DNA from: an uncultured Anaerolineae bacterium
Lineage (GTDB): Bacteria; Chloroflexota; Anaerolineae; Anaerolineales; UBA4823
DNA: 10,000 nucleotides
Direction: 5' to 3'
Assembly: GCA_937129505.1 (NCBI GenBank)
Contig: CAKZNJ010000559.1
Coordinates: forward strand, 1-10,000
A program made the position numbers and the translations under genes. The first letter of the stretch is position 1; each line of letters begins with the position of its first letter. Under the pieces are notes generated by a model. That model did not search any database. It saw only the letters and a list, made by a program, of their open reading frames with translations, and was not told where the DNA came from. Below are positions 1-6,655 of this stretch, piece by piece.

Positions 1-690
1 GAAAACAAGCTGGCGCATGGCATCCAGCCCCATTGTTAAGGGGATAATTGAAGCACTTAACGCAATCCAAAAGCCGAGATTTTTGACCGGAAAGTAAAAA
101 CCAGAAAGAAGGTAAATGGGTTCTTGGGCGAGATTCGCCAAATGCCATGCTTCGCGACTGAGAAGAAGAAATAGAGAAGCGGACATCATACCCAAGCCAT
201 AAAGGGCAGTCATGGTCAGGAAAAACACCAAGAACAACAGCCCAAAATCCACAACGATAAAACGAACTTGAAAAAGCCAGCCGCCAATGATCAAAATCAC
301 AATCGCCCGCAAGAGAGTTGCAACCATGCCGCCCAAAGCCATGCCGAGTAAGATCGCCATCATTGAGTTTGGCGCCATGATGTAGAGGGCAAGGTTCCCC
401 TGTTCCTTTTCCCAATAGAGTTGACTGGACATACTCCACAGCACGTTTAGCCAAAAGGCGGTCATAGCACCACCCATCACAACAAAGCCAATATAATCCT
501 CTGGGGCGCCAATCGCCCGATAGACAAAGACATAGGCGGCAATACCCAAGATTGGCAGAAAGATGTCAAAAAATAACCACGATTTCTCCCGCTGTTGTCC
601 GATCACGCGCGGGTATGCGCGCGCGATCACAGTCTTTAGAAATAATTTCCAACCACTAGCCTTCGGAATGGTTTGCGCCATTACTGCCAC
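1..690 (-). CDS. ABC-2 type transporter permease (partial, C-terminus beyond left edge)
   Basis: This is the membrane half of an ABC exporter, paired with the ATPase immediately upstream. The frame is open for 230 codons down to base 1, so the C-terminus is missing; family members are usually about 250-260 residues, so little is lost. After a short basic N-terminus (a KTVIARAYPRVIGQQREKSW stretch) come hydrophobic segments separated by short loops, including FFDIFLPILGIAAYVFVY, a run near MMAILLGMALGGMVATLLRAIVILIIGG, and a segment ending LFLLLSR. The later LSGFYFPVKNLGFW loop is typical of ABC-2 permeases (DrrB/NodJ-like). I chose GTG at 690 because GGAGG (704-700) lies 9 bases upstream. ATG at 699 directly abuts that GGAGG, and ATG at 681 is the other in-frame candidate. 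The start lies inside the ATPase gene, so translation is probably coupled. The exported substrate cannot be told from the sequence. Confidence 0.85.
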   Translation of the reverse strand, partial: MAVMAQTIPKASGWKLFLKTVIARAYPRVIGQQREKSWLFFDIFLPILGIAAYVFVYRAIGAPEDYIGFVVMGGAMTAFWLNVLWSMSSQLYWEKEQGNLALYIMAPNSMMAILLGMALGGMVATLLRAIVILIIGGWLFQVRFIVVDFGLLFLVFFLTMTALYGLGMMSASLFLLLSREAWHLANLAQEPIYLLSGFYFPVKNLGFWIALSASIIPLTMGLDAMRQLVF

Positions 691-1681
691 GTTCGACATC
701 CTCCATGCTTTTACCGACTAGGTCAACAAAGACATCTTCCAAGGTGGGTTCGCGCTTTTGCAAGCTGATAATGCGCACTTGATTTTCTGTCAGAGAATTG
801 ACTATCGCCGCGATGGTCTCATCTTGATCGAGAATCAAGTCTAAAATTGCGTAGCCATCTCGAGGTCTGAGAACTAATTTCCTAACCCCCTGAATGGTTT
901 TAAGGTCATCTGAATAATGGTTGAGAACAGGGGTGACTTCAAGGTGATAGATGGCTTCTCTTTGCAAACGATGTTTTAGGGAGGTTGGCGTGTCGCAAGC
1001 CAAGACGCGCCCTTGGTTGATGATTGCTACCCGATCGCATAACTCTTCCGCCTCTGCCATGTAATGGGTGGTCAGGAGAATGGTGCGCTCAGGATGGTCG
1101 TCAAGCCATTGGCGGATAAAGCGCCTTACGTCTCTGGAAGCCCCTACATCTAGCCCTAAGGTGGGCTCATCGAGGAACAGAACCTGTGGATCGGTGAGGA
1201 ATCCACGCACGATATTCATTTTTTGGCGCAAGCCGGTTGAGAGATCCGAAGATTTGGTGTTGATCCGATCGGCTAAGCCAACCACTTCAAGCAACTCACG
1301 AATGCGACGATTGGCTTCTTTTGAGCTTAGCCCATAAAACTGCGCAAACATCCACAAGTTCTCGCGCACGGTGAGCAAACCATATCCCGAAGATTCTCCC
1401 CCAGAGACCATGTTGATAATGGGACGAATTTTGTGAGCTTCTTTGACGACATCGTATCCACAGACCAAGGCGTTGCCCGCAGTTGGTGCCAATAGGGTGG
1501 TCAGGATTTTAATCAAGGTCGTCTTCCCTGCGCCGTTTGGTCCGAGTAAGCCAAATAATTCTCCTTGCTGTACTTCTAAGGAGACATCCTGAAGAGCAAT
1601 CAATTCTTTAGCGGCATTTTTCTTATTGCCGCGAATTTTATAAATTCGACTGAGATGATTGGTTTGAATTGCAAAATTCAT
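656..1681 (-). CDS. ABC transporter ATP-binding protein (ABC-2/DrrA-NatA type)
   Basis: Cytoplasmic ATPase that drives the adjoining permease; the 341 aa length fits the DrrA/NatA-like exporter ATPases. Visible motifs: Walker A GPNGAGKTT (47-55), signature LSTGL (147-151, a variant of LSGGQ close to that of NatA-like proteins), Walker B VLFLDE (167-172), D-loop LGLD (175-178) and switch His206 in LLTTH. The Q-loop position reads INMVSGGESSGY (89-100) and has no glutamine where many ABC ATPases carry one. After about residue 230 a C-terminal extension ends in EPTLEDVFVDLVG, the usual tail of this exporter class. The ATG start at 1681 has only a weak AAGTAA-like upstream sequence. The stop lies inside the permease gene, so the two form an operon with the ATPase first. 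A drug, lipid, polysaccharide or ion substrate are all possible. Confidence 0.93.
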   Translation of the reverse strand: MNFAIQTNHLSRIYKIRGNKKNAAKELIALQDVSLEVQQGELFGLLGPNGAGKTTLIKILTTLLAPTAGNALVCGYDVVKEAHKIRPIINMVSGGESSGYGLLTVRENLWMFAQFYGLSSKEANRRIRELLEVVGLADRINTKSSDLSTGLRQKMNIVRGFLTDPQVLFLDEPTLGLDVGASRDVRRFIRQWLDDHPERTILLTTHYMAEAEELCDRVAIINQGRVLACDTPTSLKHRLQREAIYHLEVTPVLNHYSDDLKTIQGVRKLVLRPRDGYAILDLILDQDETIAAIVNSLTENQVRIISLQKREPTLEDVFVDLVGKSMEDVERGSNGANHSEG

Positions 1682-1717
1682 CGTTACTTAATCAAAACCT
1701 GCAAAATTGTTGGGTTG

Positions 1718-1739
1718 GCGTAGGTTAATCGTAGGTTAA
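1718..1739 (-). promoter_or_regulatory. 11-bp tandem direct repeat upstream of the ABC operon
   Basis: On the minus strand two contiguous 11-base units, TTAACCTACGA (1739-1729) and TTAACCTACGC (1728-1718), differ only in the last base. The next 11 bases (CAACCCAACAA) match at about six positions and could be a degenerate third copy. A TTGACG, resembling a -35 box, lies just upstream at 1746-1741, and the ATPase start is 36 bases downstream. Direct repeats with one-helical-turn spacing are the usual target of OmpR/PhoB-type and SARP regulators, so an activator site is a reasonable inference. I see no good -10 box at standard spacing from the TTGACG. Confidence 0.35.
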
Positions 1740-1812
1740 GCGTCAAGTACTTTAGCGACATCTTTGGTAAACTGATACTCGAAGGGCGATTTCTCTTCTT
1801 CTCCTCCTTAGA

Positions 1813-1841
1813 GAGAGCCGGAAGCGGCGTATCCGGCTCTC
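1813..1841. other. Strong isolated hairpin in the divergent intergenic region
   Basis: A perfect 10-bp inverted repeat (left arm 1813-1822, GAGAGCCGGA; right arm 1832-1841) encloses a 9-base loop. It lies between the divergently transcribed ABC operon and murJ. Neither strand has a T-run after the stem, and both flanking genes point away, so an ordinary rho-independent terminator for a neighbour is unlikely. A polypyrimidine stretch (1790-1808) lies immediately to its left. It could be a protein-binding palindrome, part of a long 5' leader of the ABC operon, or a dispersed repeat. The structure is certain; the role is unknown. Confidence 0.5.
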
Positions 1842-1956
1842 GATGATTTAAGGGGATGTGACGAATTATAACCGAAGCGACCGCTCTTCTGTGCTAATGT
1901 CTGCCCAACCCCCATAGGTTTCTCAAATGCCTATTTTTCGCCATCGCGTTATCCTG

Positions 1957-1962
1957 TATAAT
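1957..1962 (+). promoter_or_regulatory. Consensus -10 box (TATAAT) of a likely murJ promoter
   Basis: A perfect TATAAT lies at 1957-1962, seven bases before the GTG used as the murJ start. No good TTGACA is visible 16-18 bases upstream; the region there is T-rich (1934-1938). If this box is used, transcription would begin at about 1969-1970, at or next to the start codon, giving a leaderless or nearly leaderless mRNA. Confidence 0.4.
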
Positions 1963-1969
1963 CAGGAAA

Positions 1970-3553
1970 GTGAATAATGGGCACTCTTCGAATTCAAGCC
2001 GCCTAGCACAAGCTGCCGCAACAGTCATGGCAGCTTTCTTTATTAGCAACCTCGCCGGTTTGCTGCGCCAGATTCTCGTTGCAAGAGCGTTTGGCACGGG
2101 GACAGAAATGGAAGCCTTCAACGCAGCGAATCGAGTGTCCGAAACGCTGTTTAACTTAGTAGCTGGAGGGGCTTTAGCGAGTGCTTTTATCCCGACGTTT
2201 AGCGGCCTTTTGGCAAAAAGACAGACAACCAGAGCGTGGCAGCTGGCTTCGACCATTGCAAACTTGGTTTTGGTTATCCTGTTGTTGTTAAGTAGCCTGA
2301 CTTATTTGTTGGCTCCGCAAGTAGTTCGTCATGTGCTCGCGCCGGGGTTTCGGGCCGACGTGGCAAAAGAGCAATTGACTATTTCCCTACTGCGTTTGAT
2401 GCTGCCTTCGGCGATTCTGTTTGCGCTCAGCGGCCTTGTGATGGGGATTTTGAATTCGCATCAGGTGTTTTGGATTCCAGCCTTGACGCCGGCGATGTAT
2501 CAGTTCGGGATGATTTTCGGTGTGCTTTTCCTAGCCCCTTTTCAGGGAATTGTCGGTTTGGGGTGGGGGGTATTAATCGGCGCAGGGCTTCATCTAGGTT
2601 TACAGCTTCCATCGTTGTGGCGGCTCGGGGGCAAATATTTTGCCAATCTTGCCTTGGATATGCCCGAAGTGCGGGAGGTGATCCGTTTGTTCGCACCGCG
2701 CTTGATCGGCGTGGCTGTGGTGCAACTGAATTTCTGGGTCAATACCCGACTGGCTTCTCAACAACCAGAAGGAAGTGTCACCGGCCTTGTCCTCGCCTTT
2801 GCCTTGATGTTAATGCCTCAAGCTGCGATTGCACAATCTGTGGCAATTGTCGCTTTGCCAACCCTTTCGACTCATTATGCTTTGGGTAGAATGGATGAGT
2901 TGCGTTCGACCCTTGTCAATGGCTTGAGGGGAGTTTTGTTTTTAGCTGTTCCGGCAAGTGTTGGTTTGATCCTGCTTCGGACACCAATCGTAGCCATGCT
3001 TTACCAACGCGGCGCTTTTGATGAACGTTCAACGCAATTTGTCGCTTGGGCGTTATTGTGGTACGCTGCTGGGCTCGCAGCTCACAGCTTGGTGGAGATC
3101 TTTGCTCGCTCGTTTTATGCCATGCATGACACACGCACACCGGTTTGGATTGGTACGCTGGCGATGGGTCTAAATGTGGGACTGAGTTACCTCTTTTCTG
3201 CCCTTTTCCAACGAGGGGGCTGGTACCCTCATGGAGGCTTGGCTTTGGCGAATACCGCCGCTACCTATCTCGAAGCCGCAGGCTTATATTGGATTATGCG
3301 ACGGCGGTTTGGTGGACTTGAAGAGAAGCGCATTTTGCATTTAGTTTTCCAAACTGCCTTCGCTAGCCTCGTGATGGCAGTAGGGATGGAAATTTGGATG
3401 GTCTCTCTGGCGAAACTACATCATATCTTCCTCGCTCTGGGAGGAATCTCAGTCGGCGCTGCATTGTTTTTGTTCTGCGCCTGGATTCTGAGAGTTGAAG
3501 AATTAGACATTCTTCGAGGCGTAATCTTCAGGCGACCGATCAGCGGGCAATAG
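1970..3553 (+). CDS. murJ: Lipid II flippase MurJ (MviN family)
   Basis: Integral inner-membrane protein of the MOP superfamily that flips the peptidoglycan precursor lipid II to the outer face. The 527 aa length fits the family's usual 500-550. The N-terminal signature is clear: AAFFISNLAGLLRQILVARAFGTG (21-44), then EAFNAANRVSETLFNLVAGGALASAFIPTF (48-77), carrying the conserved arginines and the GAL.SAFIP motif. The rest is a long series of hydrophobic helices consistent with about 14 transmembrane segments, with the mid-protein LNFWVNTRLAS segment where a conserved arginine is expected. The start is GTG at 1970; AGGA is only two or three bases upstream and a TATAAT box overlaps the usual leader position. 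The next in-frame start, ATG at 2027, would cut into the first helix region. The gene stands alone and its last 14 bases overlap the convergent DUF212 gene. Confidence in the family is high; flippase activity is inferred from it. Confidence 0.94.
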   Translation: MNNGHSSNSSRLAQAAATVMAAFFISNLAGLLRQILVARAFGTGTEMEAFNAANRVSETLFNLVAGGALASAFIPTFSGLLAKRQTTRAWQLASTIANLVLVILLLLSSLTYLLAPQVVRHVLAPGFRADVAKEQLTISLLRLMLPSAILFALSGLVMGILNSHQVFWIPALTPAMYQFGMIFGVLFLAPFQGIVGLGWGVLIGAGLHLGLQLPSLWRLGGKYFANLALDMPEVREVIRLFAPRLIGVAVVQLNFWVNTRLASQQPEGSVTGLVLAFALMLMPQAAIAQSVAIVALPTLSTHYALGRMDELRSTLVNGLRGVLFLAVPASVGLILLRTPIVAMLYQRGAFDERSTQFVAWALLWYAAGLAAHSLVEIFARSFYAMHDTRTPVWIGTLAMGLNVGLSYLFSALFQRGGWYPHGGLALANTAATYLEAAGLYWIMRRRFGGLEEKRILHLVFQTAFASLVMAVGMEIWMVSLAKLHHIFLALGGISVGAALFLFCAWILRVEELDILRGVIFRRPISGQ

Positions 3554-3983
3554 TCCACGTAAGTTGAGCGATAACTACCCCTAAGACCACGCCTGCAAAC
3601 GCTTCGATCGGCGTATGGCCGAGAACTTCACGCAATTGCTCTTCTTTCAACGGATGACCGCTGGCTAAATCGTTGATCATGGCGTTTATCAGCTCGGCGT
3701 GTTTGCCTGCCTGACGGCGGATTCCTGTAGCGTCATAGACCACAACCATCGCTAATGTTAGTCCAATGGCAAAGTGAGGGGAATCAAAACCATAGAACAA
3801 CCCCAGGGCGTGGGCGACGGCTGTAACTAAGGCAGAATGAGAGCTGGGCATTCCGCCGGCGCGAAAAAGCAGAGCCCAATTCCATTGTCGGGTTTTCAAA
3901 TATTCGATCGGTACTTTTACAGTTTGGGCGATGATCCAAGCAATTGCCCCGGCGATCAAAACGTAGTTGCGGAAGATTTCCAT
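3540..3983 (-). CDS. Divergent PAP2 family (DUF212/YuiD-like) membrane protein
   Basis: Small membrane protein of 147 aa, the usual length for the DUF212 family, which is distantly related to PAP2/acid phosphatase-haloperoxidase proteins. Diagnostic motifs are GGMPSSHSA (43-51), VVYDATGIRRQAGKHAE (81-97) and LGHTPIEAFAGVVLGV (121-136). The SSHS and GHT blocks correspond to PAP2 phosphatase motifs with catalytic histidines, so lipid phosphate or pyrophosphate hydrolysis is plausible but unproven for the family. Four hydrophobic stretches are visible (about 5-22, 50-65, 71-83, 127-143). The start is ATG at 3983, with only a weak GAGAG upstream. It is the last gene of the xse operon, 30 bases after the xseB stop. 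Its 3' end overlaps murJ on the opposite strand by 14 bases. The nearness to MurJ is suggestive, since PAP2-type enzymes can recycle undecaprenyl pyrophosphate, but that link is inference. Confidence 0.9.
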   Translation of the reverse strand: MEIFRNYVLIAGAIAWIIAQTVKVPIEYLKTRQWNWALLFRAGGMPSSHSALVTAVAHALGLFYGFDSPHFAIGLTLAMVVVYDATGIRRQAGKHAELINAMINDLASGHPLKEEQLREVLGHTPIEAFAGVVLGVVIAQLTWTIAR

Positions 3984-4013
3984 CTCTCAACCCGTCTATC
4001 TAAGAGTGGCGAC

Positions 4014-4241
4014 TTATGTTTTCTCGTCGCTCAGATTGCGGATCGTTAACTCTGCCTGATCGAGCAATTGTGAACAATATTGAACCAAGGCTTGGCCGCG
4101 CTGGTAGAGGGCGAGCGTTTCTTGAAGCGTTTGTTCGCCGCTTTCTAATTGGCTGACAATCTGCTCCAATTGTTGCATCGCTTGCTCAAAAGTCAGCGCA
4201 TCCTCATTCTGGTCTATTGTCTGATTAGTCATGGGTTTCAT
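4014..4241 (-). CDS. xseB: Exodeoxyribonuclease VII small subunit
   Basis: Small subunit of exonuclease VII, which degrades single-stranded DNA to oligonucleotides in both directions; several XseB chains coil onto each XseA. The core LTFEQAMQQLEQIVSQLESGEQTLQETLALYQRGQALVQYC is a textbook XseB pattern of two amphipathic helices joined by a short turn around ESGEQTL, and the total of about 75 aa is normal. Three in-frame starts exist: TTG at 4250, ATG at 4241 and ATG at 4232. I chose 4241, but none has a clear ribosome-binding site, and 4232 forms an ATGACTAA overlap with the stop of the upstream gene. All three overlap that gene's 3' end, so translation is probably coupled. Its partner XseA is two genes upstream in the same operon. 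Confidence 0.93.
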   Translation of the reverse strand: MKPMTNQTIDQNEDALTFEQAMQQLEQIVSQLESGEQTLQETLALYQRGQALVQYCSQLLDQAELTIRNLSDEKT

Positions 4242-4671
4242 CACTTTCAACGGATGAATTCATCAGGCTTAGCGCTTGGAGAAAAGGAGCTTCATCTGTT
4301 AAGATCTCCCTTGCTTTGGAGGTAAAAGTTGCTAGATCTATGCGGTGAGATGCCTGATAATGGCGAAGATAAGGGAGAGTCTTTTGTTGAATGGCGTGTT
4401 GGACGGCGTTTTGCCTAGCTTTTGTGGCTAGAATGGCTGTTGCTGCCACAAGAACGAGCAAGAAAATGATTACTAGGAAGAAAGCCAAGATGATATTGAT
4501 GATTCTTAGGGCAAGCAAAATTGCGACGATCCCTAGAATCGGGAGGGTGCCTAACCAAATGGCTAGACCAAAAGATTGTTCGGCGCTAGAAGCGCCTATG
4601 GATATCAATTGTTCGTTCAATTGGCGAATCAATTCTTCTTCGCTTAACTCTAAGTTAGTTGAATCTTCCAT
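4225..4671 (-). CDS. Uncharacterised membrane protein between xseA and xseB
   Basis: I do not recognise this 148 aa protein. Layout: an acidic N-terminal helix (residues 1-30, rich in Glu, with the EEELIRQLNEQLISIG stretch), then two closely spaced hydrophobic segments at about 35-55 (AIWLGTLPILGIVAILLAL) and 57-82 (INIILAFFLVIIFLLVLVAATAILA), a basic stretch after the second (KARQNAVQHAIQQK), and a soluble C-terminal part of about 60 residues ending in acidic SSVESDETHD. The ATG at 4671 follows AGGA with suitable spacing. It begins 11 bases after the xseA stop and its own stop overlaps the xseB start, so it is very likely a real, co-translated gene. The hairpin-like pair of helices with cytoplasmic tails is an inference from hydrophobicity. 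No catalytic motif is visible. Confidence 0.8.
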   Translation of the reverse strand: MEDSTNLELSEEELIRQLNEQLISIGASSAEQSFGLAIWLGTLPILGIVAILLALRIINIILAFFLVIIFLLVLVAATAILATKARQNAVQHAIQQKTLPYLRHYQASHRIDLATFTSKAREILTDEAPFLQALSLMNSSVESDETHD

Positions 4672-4682
4672 TTATCCTAGCC

Positions 4683-5900
4683 TTAATGCAAGATTGACTC
4701 CACGCGGGTATCCAAATGACCATCTTTCAAGCGAGCTTGGACGGTTTCACCAAGCGTAACATCTTCTATCGAGCGCACAATGATGCCATCCTTTTTCGTC
4801 AAGATCGAATAACCGCGCTCAAGGAGCGCTTGGGGGTTCAGAGATTCTAGACGATGAAAGTAGAGCTCAACTTTAGATCGCTGTTGCTGCAGGGTATGGG
4901 AAAGATGCAGCTCTAAGCGATGCATCATCTCGTCTAACCGTTGGCGGGCGATGTTCACCCGATTGGCTGGGGAACTGATATTCAGACGATGGGTTAGCTG
5001 CCTAAGATGTAAACGATTTGTGTTGAGCCAGTTTAGCGTGGCGTTCTGTAATCGCTGAGAGAGCGTTTGGACTCCCGCTTGGAGATCGACAAGATTGGGG
5101 GTGACCATTTCGGCTGCAGCAGTTGGGGTGGGGGCGCGCAGATCGCTGGCGTAGTCTGCCAGTGTTATATCCGTTTCATGGCCAATTCCAGTTACGATAG
5201 GGGTTTCTAGGTCTGCAATGACGCGAACCAGATTTTCATCGTTAAATGCCCAAAGATCTTCGATCGAACCCCCTCCGCGGGCAAGGATGATTACATCCGG
5301 TTTGACTTCGTGGTCTAAACGTTTTAAGGCGTTTATTAGAGAGGGGACAGCCTCTTCTCCTTGGACAGCGGCAGGGGCAATAATCACTTCCGCCAAAGGA
5401 TAACGCCTTTTGAGCGTTTTTAGCATATCTTGCAGGGCGGCGGCCTTTAAGCTGGTCACAATCCCAATCCTGTGTGGAAAAACAGGGATAGGTCTTTTCC
5501 GCTCAGAATCGAAAAGCCCTTCTTTTTCGAGTTTTGCCTTGCGTTGTAAAAATTCTTGGTATAAAATCCCCGCGCCGAGGGCGATCAGGTTATCTGTATA
5601 GAGTTGATACGTCCCCGCAGGAGGATAGATGTCGAGGTAACCATGGGCGAGAATTAGGTCGCCATTTTTAGGGAGAAATAATTGGTAATTGACCTGTTGG
5701 CGCCACATGACACAGCGCAGGGAAGCATTGGCGTCTTTGAGGGTAAAATAAAAATGTCCGGATGTTGCCCGAGTGGCGTTGGACACTTCGCCAACGACCC
5801 ACAGATCGCGGAGGATTTCCTCTCCAGAAATAAGCTGCTGGAGGTAATCTGTTAGCTGAGAGACAGTCCAATTGGTCGGGCTTTCAAATATCGGTAGCAT
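4683..5900 (-). CDS. xseA: Exodeoxyribonuclease VII large subunit
   Basis: Catalytic subunit of exonuclease VII, a cytoplasmic single-strand DNA nuclease used in repair and recombination; 405 aa is within the family's usual 400-450. An N-terminal OB-fold (about 8-105, with LWVVGEVSN and GHFYFTLKD) is followed by the catalytic domain from about 127: IGIVTSLKAAALQDML (145-160), ARGGGSIEDLWAFND (207-221) and GIGHETDITLADYASDLRAPTPTAAAEM (238-265), all highly conserved. A long alpha-helical C-terminal region for binding XseB follows and ends with LERGYSILTKKDG. The usual TS.TGAA block reads TSLKAAA here, with alanine for glycine. The ATG at 5900 has no clear Shine-Dalgarno sequence. It is the first gene of the four-gene minus-strand operon and is divergent from the HIT gene. 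Confidence 0.95.
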   Translation of the reverse strand: MLPIFESPTNWTVSQLTDYLQQLISGEEILRDLWVVGEVSNATRATSGHFYFTLKDANASLRCVMWRQQVNYQLFLPKNGDLILAHGYLDIYPPAGTYQLYTDNLIALGAGILYQEFLQRKAKLEKEGLFDSERKRPIPVFPHRIGIVTSLKAAALQDMLKTLKRRYPLAEVIIAPAAVQGEEAVPSLINALKRLDHEVKPDVIILARGGGSIEDLWAFNDENLVRVIADLETPIVTGIGHETDITLADYASDLRAPTPTAAAEMVTPNLVDLQAGVQTLSQRLQNATLNWLNTNRLHLRQLTHRLNISSPANRVNIARQRLDEMMHRLELHLSHTLQQQRSKVELYFHRLESLNPQALLERGYSILTKKDGIIVRSIEDVTLGETVQARLKDGHLDTRVESILH

Positions 5901-6038
5901 ATTTCGGTAAAAATTTGTTTTTGATTATAAATCATTCACTTCTTATTGGGGTAAAATCAAATTGAACCGTAGAACTGCTGAACGGTTTGCCTATTCGGTA
6001 GAGAACTCGTCTTTGATCAAAAGCACCAAATCTTGTGG
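5901..6038. promoter_or_regulatory. Divergent xseA / HIT intergenic region with a 13-bp palindrome
   Basis: The 138 bases between two divergent genes must hold both promoters. On the minus strand a TATAAT (5929-5924) lies about 24 bases before the xseA ATG, a sensible -10 position, though no good -35 is seen. On the plus strand TAAAAT (5952-5957) is a weaker candidate for the HIT gene. A small palindrome, TGATTATAAATCA (5922-5934, five-base arms around ATA), overlaps the minus-strand -10 and could be an operator or simply A+T-rich promoter sequence. Confidence 0.35.
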
Positions 6039-6548
6039 ATGGATAAATTAGCCTTGAAGTATCTATGGTCACCTTGGAGAATGAAGTACATTCAAAATCA
6101 TCGCCAAGACGCTGCGTGTATTTTTTGTTCGGCGGTTTCCCAAGAAGATAGCCCTGAGAACCTGATTGTCAAACGGGGTCAATGGGTTTTTGTGATACTT
6201 AACCGCTTTCCTTACACTAGCGGGCATCTTATGGTGGTTCCTTATCAGCATACCTCTAGTCTGGTGGAACTAAGCGCTCCTTGTCGAGCTGAAATGATGG
6301 AGCTTTCTACCGAGTCCATTGAGGTCTTAAAGCAAGTTTACCATCCACAAGGGTTCAATTTGGGCATGAACCTCGGCGAATCGGCTGGGGCGGGAATCGT
6401 TGATCATTTGCACATGCACATTGTGCCGCGATGGAGCGGTGATACCAATTTTATGTCCACAGTAGGGGGAGTGAGAGTGTTACCCGAAGAACTGGAGGAA
6501 ACCTTTCGACGCGTGAAGGAGGTGTGGGAACGAATAAAAAGTGAATAG
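6039..6548 (+). CDS. HIT-family nucleotide phosphorylase/hydrolase
   Basis: Cytoplasmic histidine-triad protein of 169 aa. The active-site motif HLHMHIVPRW (123-132) contains the three alternating histidines, with the middle one (His125) expected to be the nucleophile. CIFC (27-30) together with histidines such as His63 probably forms the zinc site seen in this subgroup. The N-terminal LWSPWRMKYIQ and the block SGHLMVVPYQH (61-71), NLGESAGAGIVDHLH (111-125) are typical of the Ap4A phosphorylase/ATP adenylyltransferase-like branch found in many bacteria. Diadenosine polyphosphate turnover is therefore likely, but the substrate is inferred. I chose ATG at 6039 over TTG at 6033. Neither has a Shine-Dalgarno sequence. 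The next gene starts 107 bases downstream on the same strand and need not share its promoter. Confidence 0.92.
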   Translation: MDKLALKYLWSPWRMKYIQNHRQDAACIFCSAVSQEDSPENLIVKRGQWVFVILNRFPYTSGHLMVVPYQHTSSLVELSAPCRAEMMELSTESIEVLKQVYHPQGFNLGMNLGESAGAGIVDHLHMHIVPRWSGDTNFMSTVGGVRVLPEELEETFRRVKEVWERIKSE

Positions 6549-6643
6549 AGCAGGTCACAGAGACTATGGCCAGATTGGGAGGGGCAGAATACAAAGTTAC
6601 TTCAGCGTGTAAGTCCCTAGATTCGTCTCATCCGTTTTTCGCC

Positions 6644-6651
6644 AAAGGAGG
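6644..6651 (+). promoter_or_regulatory. Strong ribosome-binding site that fixes the thiolase start
   Basis: AAAGGAGG is a near-perfect Shine-Dalgarno sequence, four bases before ATG at 6656. The reading frame extends upstream to an ATG at 6566, but that one has no comparable site and would add 30 residues unlike a thiolase N-terminus. The shorter start is therefore preferred. Confidence 0.85.
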
Positions 6652-6655
6652 ATGT

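Larger units (their letters stand above)
1682..1969. other. Divergent intergenic region (ABC operon / murJ)
   Basis: This 288-base stretch separates two divergent transcription units. It contains the 11-bp tandem repeat, the hairpin at 1813-1841 and the murJ promoter-like box, each listed separately. I see no convincing small gene or tRNA. Short antisense frames reaching into it from murJ look like shadows of that gene. Confidence 0.5.

Noticed and set aside
1894..2256. 120-codon minus-strand frame over the start of murJ
   Set aside because: Antisense to a clear MurJ, with no domain, no ribosome-binding site and low-complexity composition. It is a coding shadow.
2470..2889. 139-codon plus-strand frame inside murJ
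   Set aside because: Lies wholly within murJ in another frame and has an Arg/Ser/Cys-rich composition typical of a frame shadow.
6566..6655. Upstream 30-codon extension of the thiolase
   Set aside because: The ATG at 6566 has no good ribosome-binding site, the added residues do not resemble a thiolase N-terminus, and AAAGGAGG sits right before ATG 6656.
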